Assembly (NCBI GenBank): GCA_015143295.1 | Contig: CM026565.1 | Coordinates: 25,490,052 to 25,554,051 of the forward strand | From: Tetracentron sinense | Taxonomy: Eukaryota; Streptophyta; Magnoliopsida; Trochodendrales; Trochodendraceae | Direction of reading: 5' to 3' | DNA length: 64,000 nucleotides | Part shown: positions 1 through 10,482 of the stretch, in pieces | How the letters are laid out: each line of letters starts with the position of its first letter | Position numbering within the stretch: the first letter of the stretch is position 1 | Notes under the pieces: model-generated | Told to the model about the DNA's origin: nothing | The model's database searches: none | The model's input: the letters and a program-made list of their open reading frames with translations, nothing else | Translations under genes and position numbers: made by a program

Positions 1-1956
1 GGGACCCCTGGTCCCATTCCAGGGGTTCCATTTTACTTTTTTTGTCCTTTTTTATTACAGTGACTTAAAGCCGTATACATGGGGGGTTTTTACCTTGAGG
101 CGTGGCCACGGGCACCACCGCCCCCACCACATTACAGCACACTCTCGAGGCTGGGGGGCCCTCAATCCATGAGGAAGCCCCCTGGACCTCACTGGTTCAA
201 GCACAACAGCCCTACAACCCCCAACAGTGCCAATTTTTCAAAAAAAAAATTCTGCAATTTCAGTTTCGGGTCCACCGCCTATAACTGCGGTTTAACCATG
301 GTTAGACCCAGCCTTGGTCGAAACCAAGGTCATGGTTAGAATCCCCATACATAGGGCTACCTCCTTGTAAATTTTCAGCCCTTAATTCACCCGTTAACCA
401 TAGTTAAATCAACCTCAAAGTGGGGTCGACAGTATGAAAATCTGTGCAACGGGACAACTTTGGGCCTCTGTGGGGCCCACATCCAGCCTCTCCTTGGGCC
501 CCAAAAGGGCCCAAATTGTTTCCCTCATAGCAGGCTTCGCTACCATGGTCTCGAATCCCCTGGGGATAGAGTCAATCAGCGGAAAAATTACCGCAAACTT
601 TGCCAAAAATCTGTTTAGTTGTTTTTCAAAAAATCGTCATTTTATGTGATGTGCAACGAGGTAACTTTGGGCCTTTTTGGGGCCCACAAAAGACCTATTC
701 TTGGGCCCCACAAAGGCTTAAAATGATCAATGGACTTCAGGCTATCCACTGGTAGTCTTGGTTTTCCATGGTTCCCTCGTTAACCATGGTTAAACCCTCC
801 TCAATTGTGGTTAAAAATGTAACATGTTTTTGGGTTTTTTGGCATTTGCTGGACTTTGTGGGGGCGCAGACCGGGTAAGAGGCCATTCTAGGCCCTGCCA
901 TGGACCCTGGGCCCATTCTTGACCCAATCGTACCCTTAACCATGGTTAAATCCACCCGTAGTTAACATTTAACCATGGTTAAGCGGCCTATGACCCGAAA
1001 AAATTCTGGAAAAATCATCAAAAAATTATAAATATTACATGGAATCCAGAAATGTCTTCAGTGACCTTTTTTGCTGTGGTTAAGACCCTTAATCCGAGTC
1101 AACCCCATTTTTGACCTTTAACCATGATCAAAAAATCTTTAATCGGAAAAAATCTGGAAAAATGCTCAAAAAATCTAAAATATTATGAGAAACCCAAAAG
1201 TGGTCTCATTTGGTTATTTAACCATAGTTAAAACTCTTAACCATGATTAAATCACATTTCTCAACCTCGGTTAGCAACCCTAACCCTTGGTTAAAACACC
1301 CTTGGGCCTACCGGGCCTCATCTATTTGCCTACCGGGCCAAACCCTAGCCTACTGGGCTCACCCTTGGCCTACCGGGCCCAATCTCGGGCCATAGGGCCA
1401 AATCCTAGCCTATCGGGCCTAATCTCAGCCCATCGGGCTTGAACCTTAGCCTATCGGGCTCAACTTAGGCCTACCGGGCCCAATACTGAGCACTTGACCA
1501 ACTCGGTCAACCACCCCTAGTCTCCCGGTTAGACCCTAAGCCACCATTGGTGCACACACACACACACCCCTAGCTTTTGGCACAGGCTCATGTGCTAGAA
1601 TTACGCTCGGTCTGATCTCACCCCTAGGTGAGTACGTAGGCAACCCAACCCGGGTTCGACCCTAGTCTAGGGTTTTCTCCTTCTTAGATTAGCATTCTCT
1701 TAAATACTTGAGGCATTTGATTAACATTGAGATTAATTTGACTTAACCCTAGCAAGTAGGGAACCACTGAAAAGTGAAAGTGCCGGGGTGCTCAACCCCT
1801 TCCCCGGACTTAACCGAACCTCTTACCCTGACCTCGGACCACAGACCAAGACCTCATCCAAATCCCGGGGACTTATCCCTTCCGAATGAATAAGTGGCGA
1901 CTCTTAACTTACTTCGTGAGATACAAACCAGGGTTTCCCCGAAACCCGCGCTCACA
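1..1956 (+). repeat. Left LTR (3' part) of the Tat/Ogre-type element
   Basis: Aligns by eye to 12056-14036 over its whole length. In the first 160 or so bases there are about seven differences, mostly transitions, which suggests an old insertion. It ends CTCACA at 1956. A 16-bp stretch near its end (about 1916-1932) is absent from the right LTR. It holds many AACCATGGTTAA-like palindromes (290-1260) and a 22-24 bp CCTACCGGGCC minisatellite (about 1303-1490). The first 1.57 kb of the LTR lies outside the window. Confidence 0.88.
1303..1490 (+). repeat. CCTACCGGGCC minisatellite in left LTR
   Basis: About nine degenerate units of 22-24 bp built around GCCTACCGGGC. The same array occurs in the right LTR at about 13360-13580 with different point changes. 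It is GC-rich inside an otherwise AT-leaning LTR. Confidence 0.8.
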
Positions 1957-1960
1957 GCTC

Positions 1961-1978
1961 TGGCGACTCTGCTGGGGA
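1961..1978 (+). other. Primer-binding site of the Tat/Ogre-type element
   Basis: TGGCGACTCTGCTGGGGA begins four bases after the LTR end, the place where a tRNA primes minus-strand synthesis. It starts with the TGG complementary to a tRNA CCA end. Ogre elements are reported to use tRNA-Arg; the tRNA here was not checked. Confidence 0.7.
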
Positions 1979-2673
1979 CCTTCAGGTTCAACCCGGAACC
2001 TAGGTTTAAGCTAAACTAAATCTCAAATTAATCAAATGCATAAGTATTTAACCTAATACTAATCATTTTACATCTCTTTGGTGATTTATGTACTGTGCAT
2101 CTCATTCATACCATAGTAGTGTAATCAACCCAATACCTATTAGACAGACTTATTACGCTCACGACTACTGAATGACTATTCTCAATGACAGGGGCTTAAC
2201 AGTCTTGGAGGTCCGCGGAACTTGGCCTGTTGGGTGACTATCCTCAGGAAACGGTTCTGAACGCTCCCACTTACACCAATCGTCTCTTTCAGGGAGTCGT
2301 ATATACGGTATTAAGTGATCCCCTCATCCTTAGGAACACTCCTGCATACACCAGCCTGCATACATATAGCCTACGCTAAGGTATAGTTTACAAGCAGTCG
2401 ACCTGGAGGGATACTCTAAACCCTAACTTGCTTGCACCCTATACCTGTGCCCAGTCATATTTGACTACCTGGGTACACTTTACCCGGATAACCACCCATC
2501 AGGCGCATGTAATGAGCCAAATTTGTGCTTGTAATAAAATACATCCTACCTTGCTTCCTGACATAGCATATGGGATTCAAATCCTAGTCGATTAGGTCTT
2601 CACCAGACCTATACCAGACCTTGACCTGATAAGCCCCCGGTTCCTAACAACCCGGGTAAAGCATGCCGGAACT

Positions 2674-3642
2674 TTGTCCGTCTGCCCTATCGGATCACAT
2701 GTGCCTTGTCATACCCAGAAAATATTGCATAATTTTTGCATATACAGTGCACTCACGTCGAGTCTAGATGGCAGGTCCTTCAGGGATAATCCAATCGATT
2801 GGTCAACTGGCCCAGCCTGTACATTTGACTTCTCAGGGGACATGTGGTCAGAACCTCCAAAGGCAATTGAGGCCTTCACCCTGAGTCAGGGTATCGCTTG
2901 TGTTCAGTACTACAAAATCGGGACTATCCTAAACCTATCCATGGTTAAACTAGATCCACGCCTCATGAACGCAGATTTCCAGTGTTGGAACTCATCTCAC
3001 ATGGTGTTCCGTTTTGGTAAGAACAAACTGTGTCCAACACTGGAAGAGATTCAGTGCATCTTACGGTTAAACATGGACGGCGAAGCCATAGCACCGCATT
3101 ACATGACAACATACCAGGCAGACCTGACCAGGTTTTTGCATATCAAGCCTGCCTGCTTGTAGCCTGGTCCTAACGACTCTTTTTGATCGGATACTAGTAG
3201 AGTATCTTGAGAAGCAGTACAAGAACAAGTGAAATCCTGACTCCATTACAACAGAACTTCCCGGTCTCAACGCCCTTACACTGTTAGCCATATCTCAGCT
3301 AATACTCCTGAAGTGTCGTACACTTGCCAAGTCAGTACTGGTAGGGACACCTGCAGTTCCGGAACCATTATACCAGTCATCCTTACAGAGCTTCTCAGGG
3401 CTCCCAATCAAGCAACAAACCACAGAAGGGACATCTTCTATGCCAATACACCTCTTCTACACCTGTGGCTAATGGGATACCTGCCTACGATCATAGCCGT
3501 ACCAGTCAACCTCCCTGAAGCTTACAGTTTGTCTCGGAAGATTTTTCAGAATCAAGGCCGGATAACGACTACGGACGTCAAGAAGCTCTACCAGCTTCTC
3601 GAAACCCTGATAGAAGAGGAGATTGTGTGGCAGTGCGAATGA
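2674..3642 (+). pseudogene. Tat/Ogre gag, N-terminal part (broken)
   Basis: Two open stretches in the same frame (2674-3162 and 3313-3642), separated by a TAG at 3160-3162, resemble the N-terminal gag region of Tat/Ogre elements, which is related to the plant mobile domain. The first carries the pattern DPRLMNADFQCW, then a short strand and PTLEEIQCIL, matching the family habit of a Leu/Trp segment followed by a 'LTLEDV..LL' motif. The second carries PLLHLWLMGYL, matching the later 'PL..LWL' helix. Weak gag similarity continues in broken frames to about 4000 (for example YQLWVEDSDTP near 3930). Gag would form the virus-like particle. Stops and frame changes make it non-functional. Confidence 0.65.
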
Positions 3643-3979
3643 CTTGTACTGAAAAAAGCTACCTTGCATTGTCATCACCAGAAGGCGATATATGATCCTT
3701 GTCGGACTTACGGGCTCTACAGTCTACGATCCACTCCTAGTCCTTCGACAGTTCGGATTTCCTCAGCGCATCTCAGTGATGGACCGATAAGGAAATGATT
3801 GGATCACCTTCATAGCGCACTCCGACAGCCTCACTCGCTGATTCCGGTCAGATTGGCAAAACTCCAGGCGAGATCAGTGGATTGACTTTGGGGTCACATC
3901 AGGACCATCTAAAGATACAGCATACCAGCTTTGGGTGGAAGATTCTGACACTCCACCCAGCATGCCCACACCCAGGGAA

Positions 3980-5390
3980 CTACCTACACCAGTCTTAGCT
4001 CCATCTCGTAGAACAATACCCTTAGCTGAAAAGGTAGTTCCCTAAGGAGACATCTTCTTGGAGAGACAACTCTAAATCTAGTTGAAAGAGAGCGGCTACG
4101 GAAAACTCAATAGATATCCAGGCTACAAGAAGCAGAGCGGCACATCAAACCTCAGGCCATATGGGAGCATCTCGAGCAAACACTCTAGTTGTACCAGAAG
4201 AAGCGGAGATGCGACACTAGAGAAACCACTATCATCCAGGCCCAGCTGCACTTCTACCAAGAGCAGCTCGACAGTGTAAATGCTGAGATGACCGCTCGAA
4301 TCTGACAGTTCGGATCCTGAATGTTCCACGTCAGACCATTGCAAACATGGAGGTTGAGGTCACATCCCTCCAACAGCAAATCATAGGCCTAGACGGTGTG
4401 CCCCGATCGCTTGACTTCACGATCTCTGATGGACCTGCCTAGGATCGAGTCTTTTTCTCTTTTTGAGTCACAGTCCTGTACTCTTTTTCCGCACAAAGTC
4501 CTTTTTTGCATCTTCTTCCTCGCATCATGAACGTGCATGTTTAACCGGCAAGTCATTCTATTCACAATGATACCACGACATTAAGCACAAACACCTGCAC
4601 TGGGCCCCTTTGGCATTGCTGCATCATTCATGCACCCTCATCATTGTCCATGCATTGCATTTGCATTAGCTAGGATCACTGCACATACACTACATGTACA
4701 TTGCACCTTACACTTATACTTGCATCACCGACATGCTATACTAGCAGCACCGGCACACTACACTAGGTATTTACACATGCACTGTCACCGTATTTGCATT
4801 ACTAGGGCACAACACTTGCACCTATCCAGAAAATGTAGAACCCAATCTATCCTAGGCTAGGCATCGCCCTCCAAGCTGTAAGAGTCTACTCTATCTCAGC
4901 CAGGGCATTATTACCATTGCACTCACTGCATTAGCATCACTCGAGTACAGTTCACACATCATGTAGTCGGCAGCACTCATAAAAGTGATCCAACTACAAG
5001 AATCAATAGACCACGTCTATCTTTCACTCTATCCTATCAGGAGCGCTGCTTAGGGTCGAGTCTTTTCTCTTTTTGAATCTCACCTCATTCATTGGATTTT
5101 TACCCTCACATGCTCATGTATTTTAGATTCACATACCTTACCTTTGGTATTGACTCGCTCTATCTTTCCAGATCTCACCTTACTGAGGCGGTAACTTAAG
5201 GACTCAAGCGATAGAACGCGGTGAAGCATCGAGCATCCAAGAAATCATCTTGACAACTCTTCTCCGACAAGAGCAGGACATCAAGGAAATCAAGTCTATC
5301 CTCCATGATATGGCTACCGCTCTCGATAAGCTCCAGGTGGCATAAGGGCAAACCCAGATCTGTCCCCCTACCTCTCAGACAAACGCATCC
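3980..5390 (+). other. Degenerate gag middle and TGCA-rich spacer
   Basis: No intact frame. 4080-4280 reads as a broken, charged, coiled-coil-like gag segment. 4560-5000 is rich in TGCAT and CAC words and has no coding signal. 5155-5340 again reads as decayed gag. I see no separate gene here. Confidence 0.5.
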
Positions 5391-5439
5391 AACCTAGTGG
5401 CACAACCATAGAAACCTCCCTCTCACTCGCTTCCCACTA

Positions 5440-5711
5440 AGAAAGAGCAGGCACCACCCAAGCATTTCATCCCTTCTCCTCTCAGCCAACTCCTACCAGT
5501 TCTCATTGATAGGAAATTGATCACACTCCATGGTCCTACCCCATTGCAACCCTTAGTCAAACGGAACCACAACTACAAAGAGCACGAACACTGTGCTTTT
5601 CATCAAGGCCCTGAGCACTCTACCGATCACTGCATGGCCTTGAAGTATGCAGTTGAAGAACTAATAGACGAGGGCAAACTTGATTATGTGCCCGGTAGTT
5701 GGAGTTCTTAA
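5440..5711 (+). pseudogene. Tat/Ogre gag C-terminal zinc-finger region (remnant)
   Basis: In one frame the segment reads a proline-rich stretch, then LSQLLPVLIDRKLI, then CAFHQGPEHSTDHC and LKYAVEELIDEGKL. This is the conserved C-terminal gag block of Tat/Ogre and Athila elements (C-x2-H-x4-GH-x4-C type knuckle, followed by 'LK..I..LI..G.L'), which normally lies just before the protease. Here the second zinc-ligand spacing is altered, and the frame ends by about 5880 with no protease or polymerase after it. It marks the point where pol was lost. Confidence 0.65.
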
Positions 5712-5889
5712 AAACCCTATCCCTTCATCAGCCTATCATCAAGCCGCCTTTATGCCACCTAGAGCAGTGTCTTCACCAACTCATCTGAAGGAGGAGACTC
5801 GAAAAAAAATGCTGAGTTCGGTTGATCAGAGCCAAGCCCAGTCTAAGTCTGTCTTAGTTAGGATTTCTTTCATGTAAGAGTCGGCCGCA

Positions 5890-7950
5890 GTGGCCCTGTA
5901 TGAGTCCAGTCAAACTCTTTCAGTTCAATGAAATCACTTTTTTTTAAAGAGTTTCATCTCCATACTTGCGTAGTATAGCTGAATGCTTCCTAAGCTTATC
6001 TGCCTTAACAAGAGATTACCTAAACAGATAATCAAACTCATAATCCCCAGGGACGGAATACGATGAAAAGCAGAATTCTCATCCAAGAACCTTATCTTGT
6101 ACAGAGCTGGGTGGCACCTCTGAATGTAAAGGTCAAGACCTTGTCACGCCAGGGGCAGGGGGGCAATCAAAAGCAAGGGGCAAGCCCATCTCCAGTCATC
6201 CGACGTAAGCTCCCCTAGGACAATGCTTGGAGTAGGGGGCAACTTGAACCAGAGCTGACACCCGAACAAGTAACTGACGACTGTGGAAATAGCTGCACAA
6301 ATTTACTGGGGGCAAATGTTTCGCCCGACAAAGCAAGGGGCAATATCAGAATGATCACCAAATCCTGAACCAATCAAATGGGCAAAATCAAAGTACAGCG
6401 CTTAAGGTCTTGCCTGATAACGCTTGCACTTTTAGCCGCTTCGGGAAAGGACAGGATGCCATCCTTGGCACCCCTTCATCCCCTTTAATGTAAACCCGTT
6501 TTACAGATCAATGAAATCCGCTAGTTAGCCCCTTTGAGCCTAACAGCCTTTCTTTCAGAAAACCTCTTCAGGGACACCCTCCCTTTCCAATCTGTGGTAT
6601 TTGCCTGAACTACATCATGACCTGAACCTATAAAAGGTACATAGGCAACCTGACAAATCAGGTGCGGTCATTAAAGGGATCATACCTCCCCCAATCTCGA
6701 CATGCAGAGTCAAACCATCCCCATTGGAATCAAAGTCTCTCCAAAACCTCTTCCCACAGAGTTCAGCAGAGCAAAAATAATCTCAACTTCCCCAGTCGAG
6801 TCGACTCTCAAGGGTGTAAAAACTTCCATCAAAGGAAGATCCAAAATAGAAGTTGAAACATTTTCAAAAGTCAGAGACTCCCCATAATGACAACCTCTTC
6901 GAACTCTGTCCCCAGAATAAACCTTTCAGGGAAAATCTCTCCAGAAAAAAAAATCCCCAAGCAGAGATAACCTCTCTCAAAACTCTCCCCAGCAGAGACA
7001 ACCTCTCTCAAATTCAAAAAAAAAAACAAACTCCGCTGGAAATCCAAAAGTACAAATCCCCAAGAGAGTACAACAGAAGGGATCCCCAAAAGAGTAACTG
7101 CAAAGGAGAAATCCCAGGGTGTCCCAAACTTCGATCCCCCAGCCTACGTTTCATCCTATCACAAGTCTTCCTAGATCCCCTAGAGACTGAAGGTGCAAGT
7201 AGTTTATCATGTAAATATCCGAAAGCAAGATACCAATATCTAAGGCAACAGAAAAAGAACTTCGTTCAAAACCATTGCGGACCCAATGAAAACCAGAAAT
7301 GGCATCGGTGCGCAAAAGTTACGTGAACCCCAGACCTGGTCTTGAAATCAGGGTCAAAAAAGGAAGAAAACTTATCAGTTTCGCAGGCATGAAGAAAACC
7401 GGCAACGGCCTCATTGCGCAAAAGTTATGCAAATCTCATGACTTGGTCATTCCAAGGGTAAAAAAATGAGAAAAAGTTGAAGAGCAGTTTAGCAACAGAA
7501 TCTGGTAGCAATCAAGCTTGCCGAACTCCCGACAATCTCCCACAAGTCACTAGCAGATAACCTGGAGAAACAGACCCCCGACAGTAGCCTCCAGCAGAGC
7601 TCAATTCCCTAATAAATAGCAGATCATCAGCAGTAGTCCGTAATAGTGTCACATTCCCCAGTGGATCCCTAGCTGAAGCCTTTAATTGCTCTCTATAAAC
7701 ATTCTCCCCTGCAAGAGCCTAAAAGCATCTAATTTGCTTTTCAACAAGCTTCTCCCCAGCCAGATTACTCAATCTCTAGCAGCAGCAAGGCAGAGCAACT
7801 CTTATTGGCAAAGCGACCTCAGGTCCCCGGCAAAGCCCGACTCCGCAAGATGCAAAGCATAACGTCGTCAATGTCACAATAGGACACATTTGCTTAGCAT
7901 CGTACTCTACCCCTAAAGATAAAATTCATTCACCCTGTGAAAATGATCTC
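5890..7950 (+). other. Non-coding 3' region of the Tat/Ogre-type element
   Basis: No polymerase motif in any frame. 6130-6340 has several GGGGCAA purine runs that look like spare polypurine tracts. 6880-7110 has degenerate repeats around CAGAGACAACCTCTCTCAA. The 157-residue open frame at 6853-7326 is low-complexity (Lys/Asn/Pro) and probably chance. Confidence 0.6.
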
Positions 7951-7984
7951 TTGATTAAATCACATAAGCAAATGAAGCATTTAA

Positions 7985-8230
7985 CTTCTGAGTCTCATTC
8001 TGGTCACTACCAGAGTTCCCATACTCGTCGGATCAACCATCCTCGAAGTCTCCTGAGTCTGTCAAATCCTGTAACGTCTCCTTGTCACCACCAGAGTTCC
8101 CATTCTCATCGGATCAACCATCCTCGAAGTCTTCCGAGTCTGTCAAATCCTGTGACGTCTCCTAATCACCGTCAGAGTCACAATATTCACCAGGTCAATC
8201 ATCTTCTAAGTGTTTGTCCACCGGCTTGGC
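7985..8230 (+). repeat. 81-bp tandem repeat, about 3 units
   Basis: The anchor CCAGAGTTCCCA-type word occurs at about 8011, 8092 and 8173, giving an exact 81-bp period; the third unit is more diverged. Because 81 is a multiple of three, the array stays open and makes the Ser/His/Asn-rich frame at 7951-8304, which I regard as non-genic. Confidence 0.8.
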
Positions 8231-8439
8231 AAGATCAAACAGAACTCAGTAATCGCCCGAGATGCATCACGGTTCCAGCAAGAAGCGTGGACAAGATCGA
8301 ATGACTCCGGAATCTTCAAACAACAAAGGACTGGTCTCCAAGAACGAGTCAGATACCCAGCCTCCTTCAACCTGCATGCCACACTATGAAAATCAGGACT
8401 AGTCAAACCTCTCATGGATTAGCATAAGTCCAGCCGTGC

Positions 8440-9010
8440 ATGCCATACACTAAATGAAGCTGCACGCTAGATGCACACACTCAATCGAGTCACACAAAAT
8501 GCACTCTAACTACACAGATCCAGTCAAGCTGCACACTAGTTGCACATACTCAATCGAGTCGCACATAATGCACTCTAGCTAATCAAATCCAGCTGCACAC
8601 TAGTTGCACACACTCAATCGAATCGCATATAATGCACTCTAGCTAATCAAATCCAGCTGCACACTAGTTGCACACACTCAATCGAGTCGCATATAATGCA
8701 CTCTAACTAATCAAATCCAGTTGCACATTAGTTGCACACATTCAATCGAGTCGCACATAATGCACTCTAGCTACTCAAATCCAGCTGCAAACTAGTTGCA
8801 CACACTCAATCGAGTCGCACATAATGCACTCTAGCTAATCAAATCCAGCTGCATACTAGTTGCACATGCTCACTTGAGTCATACATAATGCACTCTAACT
8901 ACTCAAATCCAGTTGCACACAAGATCGAGTCGCACATAATGCACTCTAGCTACTCAAATCCAACTGCACACTAGTTGCACACACTCAATCAAGTCATTCA
9001 CTGCACTCAA
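8440..9010 (+). repeat. 64-bp tandem repeat, about 8-9 units
   Basis: The anchor CTCAATCGAGTCGCA recurs at about 8551, 8615, 8679, 8743 and 8807, an exact 64-bp step. Flanking units (8482 and 8871-8985) are less regular. Each unit contains GCACACTAGTTGCAC and ATAATGCACTCTAGCTA. The repeat lies in the 3' untranslated part of the retroelement. Confidence 0.88.
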
Positions 9011-9239
9011 ACTAGCTGCATCCAAGTTTTACATTACACTCTAACTGTACACAATCAAGTTGCACTCAATACATCATAGCTACATATTAACTGCATACAA
9101 GGTGAAAACCTTATCCAATACATTCAAGTCGCACAACACATTGCATGCACTTAATCAAGTCGCGTACCTTAGCATCCATCATTTTGATAAAATTCAGTGC
9201 CTTTCGGCCATATCAACATTAATCCAGCTAGTGCCTCCA

Positions 9240-10200
9240 GGCCATGCCTCAAATCTTTGGACATTCTGTGGGTACCTTTACAGTGTACACTACTGGACAT
9301 CCCGTGTGTACCTTGACAGTGTACACCACCAGCATGTCCCCTTTATGACACCCCCATGTGTCCTGGGCATCCCAGGTGAACGTCGACATAACCCACTTTG
9401 TCGACACCTCGCATGCCCGACATCCCGTGTGTACCTTGACAGTGTACACCACCCGCATGTCCCCTTTATGACACCCCCGTGTGTCTTGGGCATCCCAGGT
9501 GAGCGTCGACATAACCCACTTTGTCGACACCTCGCATGCCCAACATCAGTGTGTACCTTGACAGTGTACACCACCCGCATGTCCCCTTTGTGACACCCAT
9601 GTGTGTCCTGGGCATCCCAGGTGAGCGTCGACATAACGCGCTTTGTCGACACATTGCATGCCCGACATCTCGTGTGTACCTTGATAGTGTACACCACCTG
9701 CATGTTCCCTTTGTGACATCTCCGTGTGTCCTGAGCATCCTAGGTGAGCGTCGACATAATGCACTTTATCGACACCTCGCATGCCCGATATTCCGTGTGT
9801 ACCTTGACAGTGTACACTACCTGTATGTCCCCTTTGTGACACCCCCGTGTGTCCTTGACATCCCAGGTGAGCGTCGACATAATACATTTTGTCGACACCT
9901 TGCACGTCGGACATCCTGTGTGCTCCGTGACAACCTCGTCACACTGCAGCACTACCTCCTGCATGTCCCCCTCTGTGACACCTCTGTGTGTCGTTGGCAC
10001 CCTAGGTGAGCGTCGACATAACACATTTTTGATACCTAGCATACCCGACATCCTGTGTGTACCTTTACAGTATGCAACACCTAGCCTGCATGTCCTCCTT
10101 TTCGACACCCCATGTGTCATTGGCATCCCAGGTGAGCATCGACATAACACACTTTGTCGACACTTGGAATGCCCAACTCCTTGTGTGTTCTCAACACTCT
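9240..10200 (+). repeat. ~123-bp tandem repeat, 7 units
   Basis: The anchor GAGCGTCGACATAA recurs at about 9382, 9505, 9627, 9750, 9873, 10012 and 10137: spacing 122-123 bp, with one 139-bp unit. Most units carry a pair of GTCGAC palindromes about 24 bp apart plus a GTGTACC...GTGTACAC stretch. Length divisibility keeps long frames open on both strands, but these are repeat artefacts. Confidence 0.9.
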
Positions 10201-10467
10201 GTATGTCCTACGACCAATCCGGCTAATCTCCCCCGGGAAACGCTGTTTCGATCAATCCCCCTCGCTGCTTCCGAGCGACATCTTCTTCCGGCCACCGCCT
10301 TAGGGCCATGCCATCCCACCATGTTCTTCGCTAACCTCTAGCAGTAGTCTTCATCACTTCACCACAGTCACCATTTGCATAGCATGCATCACTTCTAACA
10401 TCCATCTTGGTGTAAAAATAGGATGTTTCCAGTCTTTGCCGTTCAATTGTCATCCTGACACTCTCCG

Positions 10468-10482
10468 ACAAAGAGGGGCAGC
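10468..10482 (+). other. Polypurine tract of the Tat/Ogre-type element
   Basis: ACAAAGAGGGGCAGC immediately precedes the TG that opens the right LTR at 10483. This is where plus-strand DNA synthesis would be primed. The form AAAGAGGGGCAGC|TGT is typical of Tat-group elements. Confidence 0.78.

Noticed and set aside
6853-7326. 157-codon frame in the retroelement 3' region
   Set aside because: Low-complexity Lys/Asn/Pro/Ser content with an overlapping antisense frame; no resemblance to gag, pol or host proteins.
8440-9010. CRISPR-like regular repeats
   Set aside because: Units are contiguous 64-bp tandem copies without unique spacers, inside a plant retrotransposon.
9060-10341. Several open frames of 90-177 codons on both strands
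   Set aside because: They lie in the 123-bp tandem array and stay open only because the period and composition avoid stops. Overlapping frames on both strands repeat the same peptide, with no domain.
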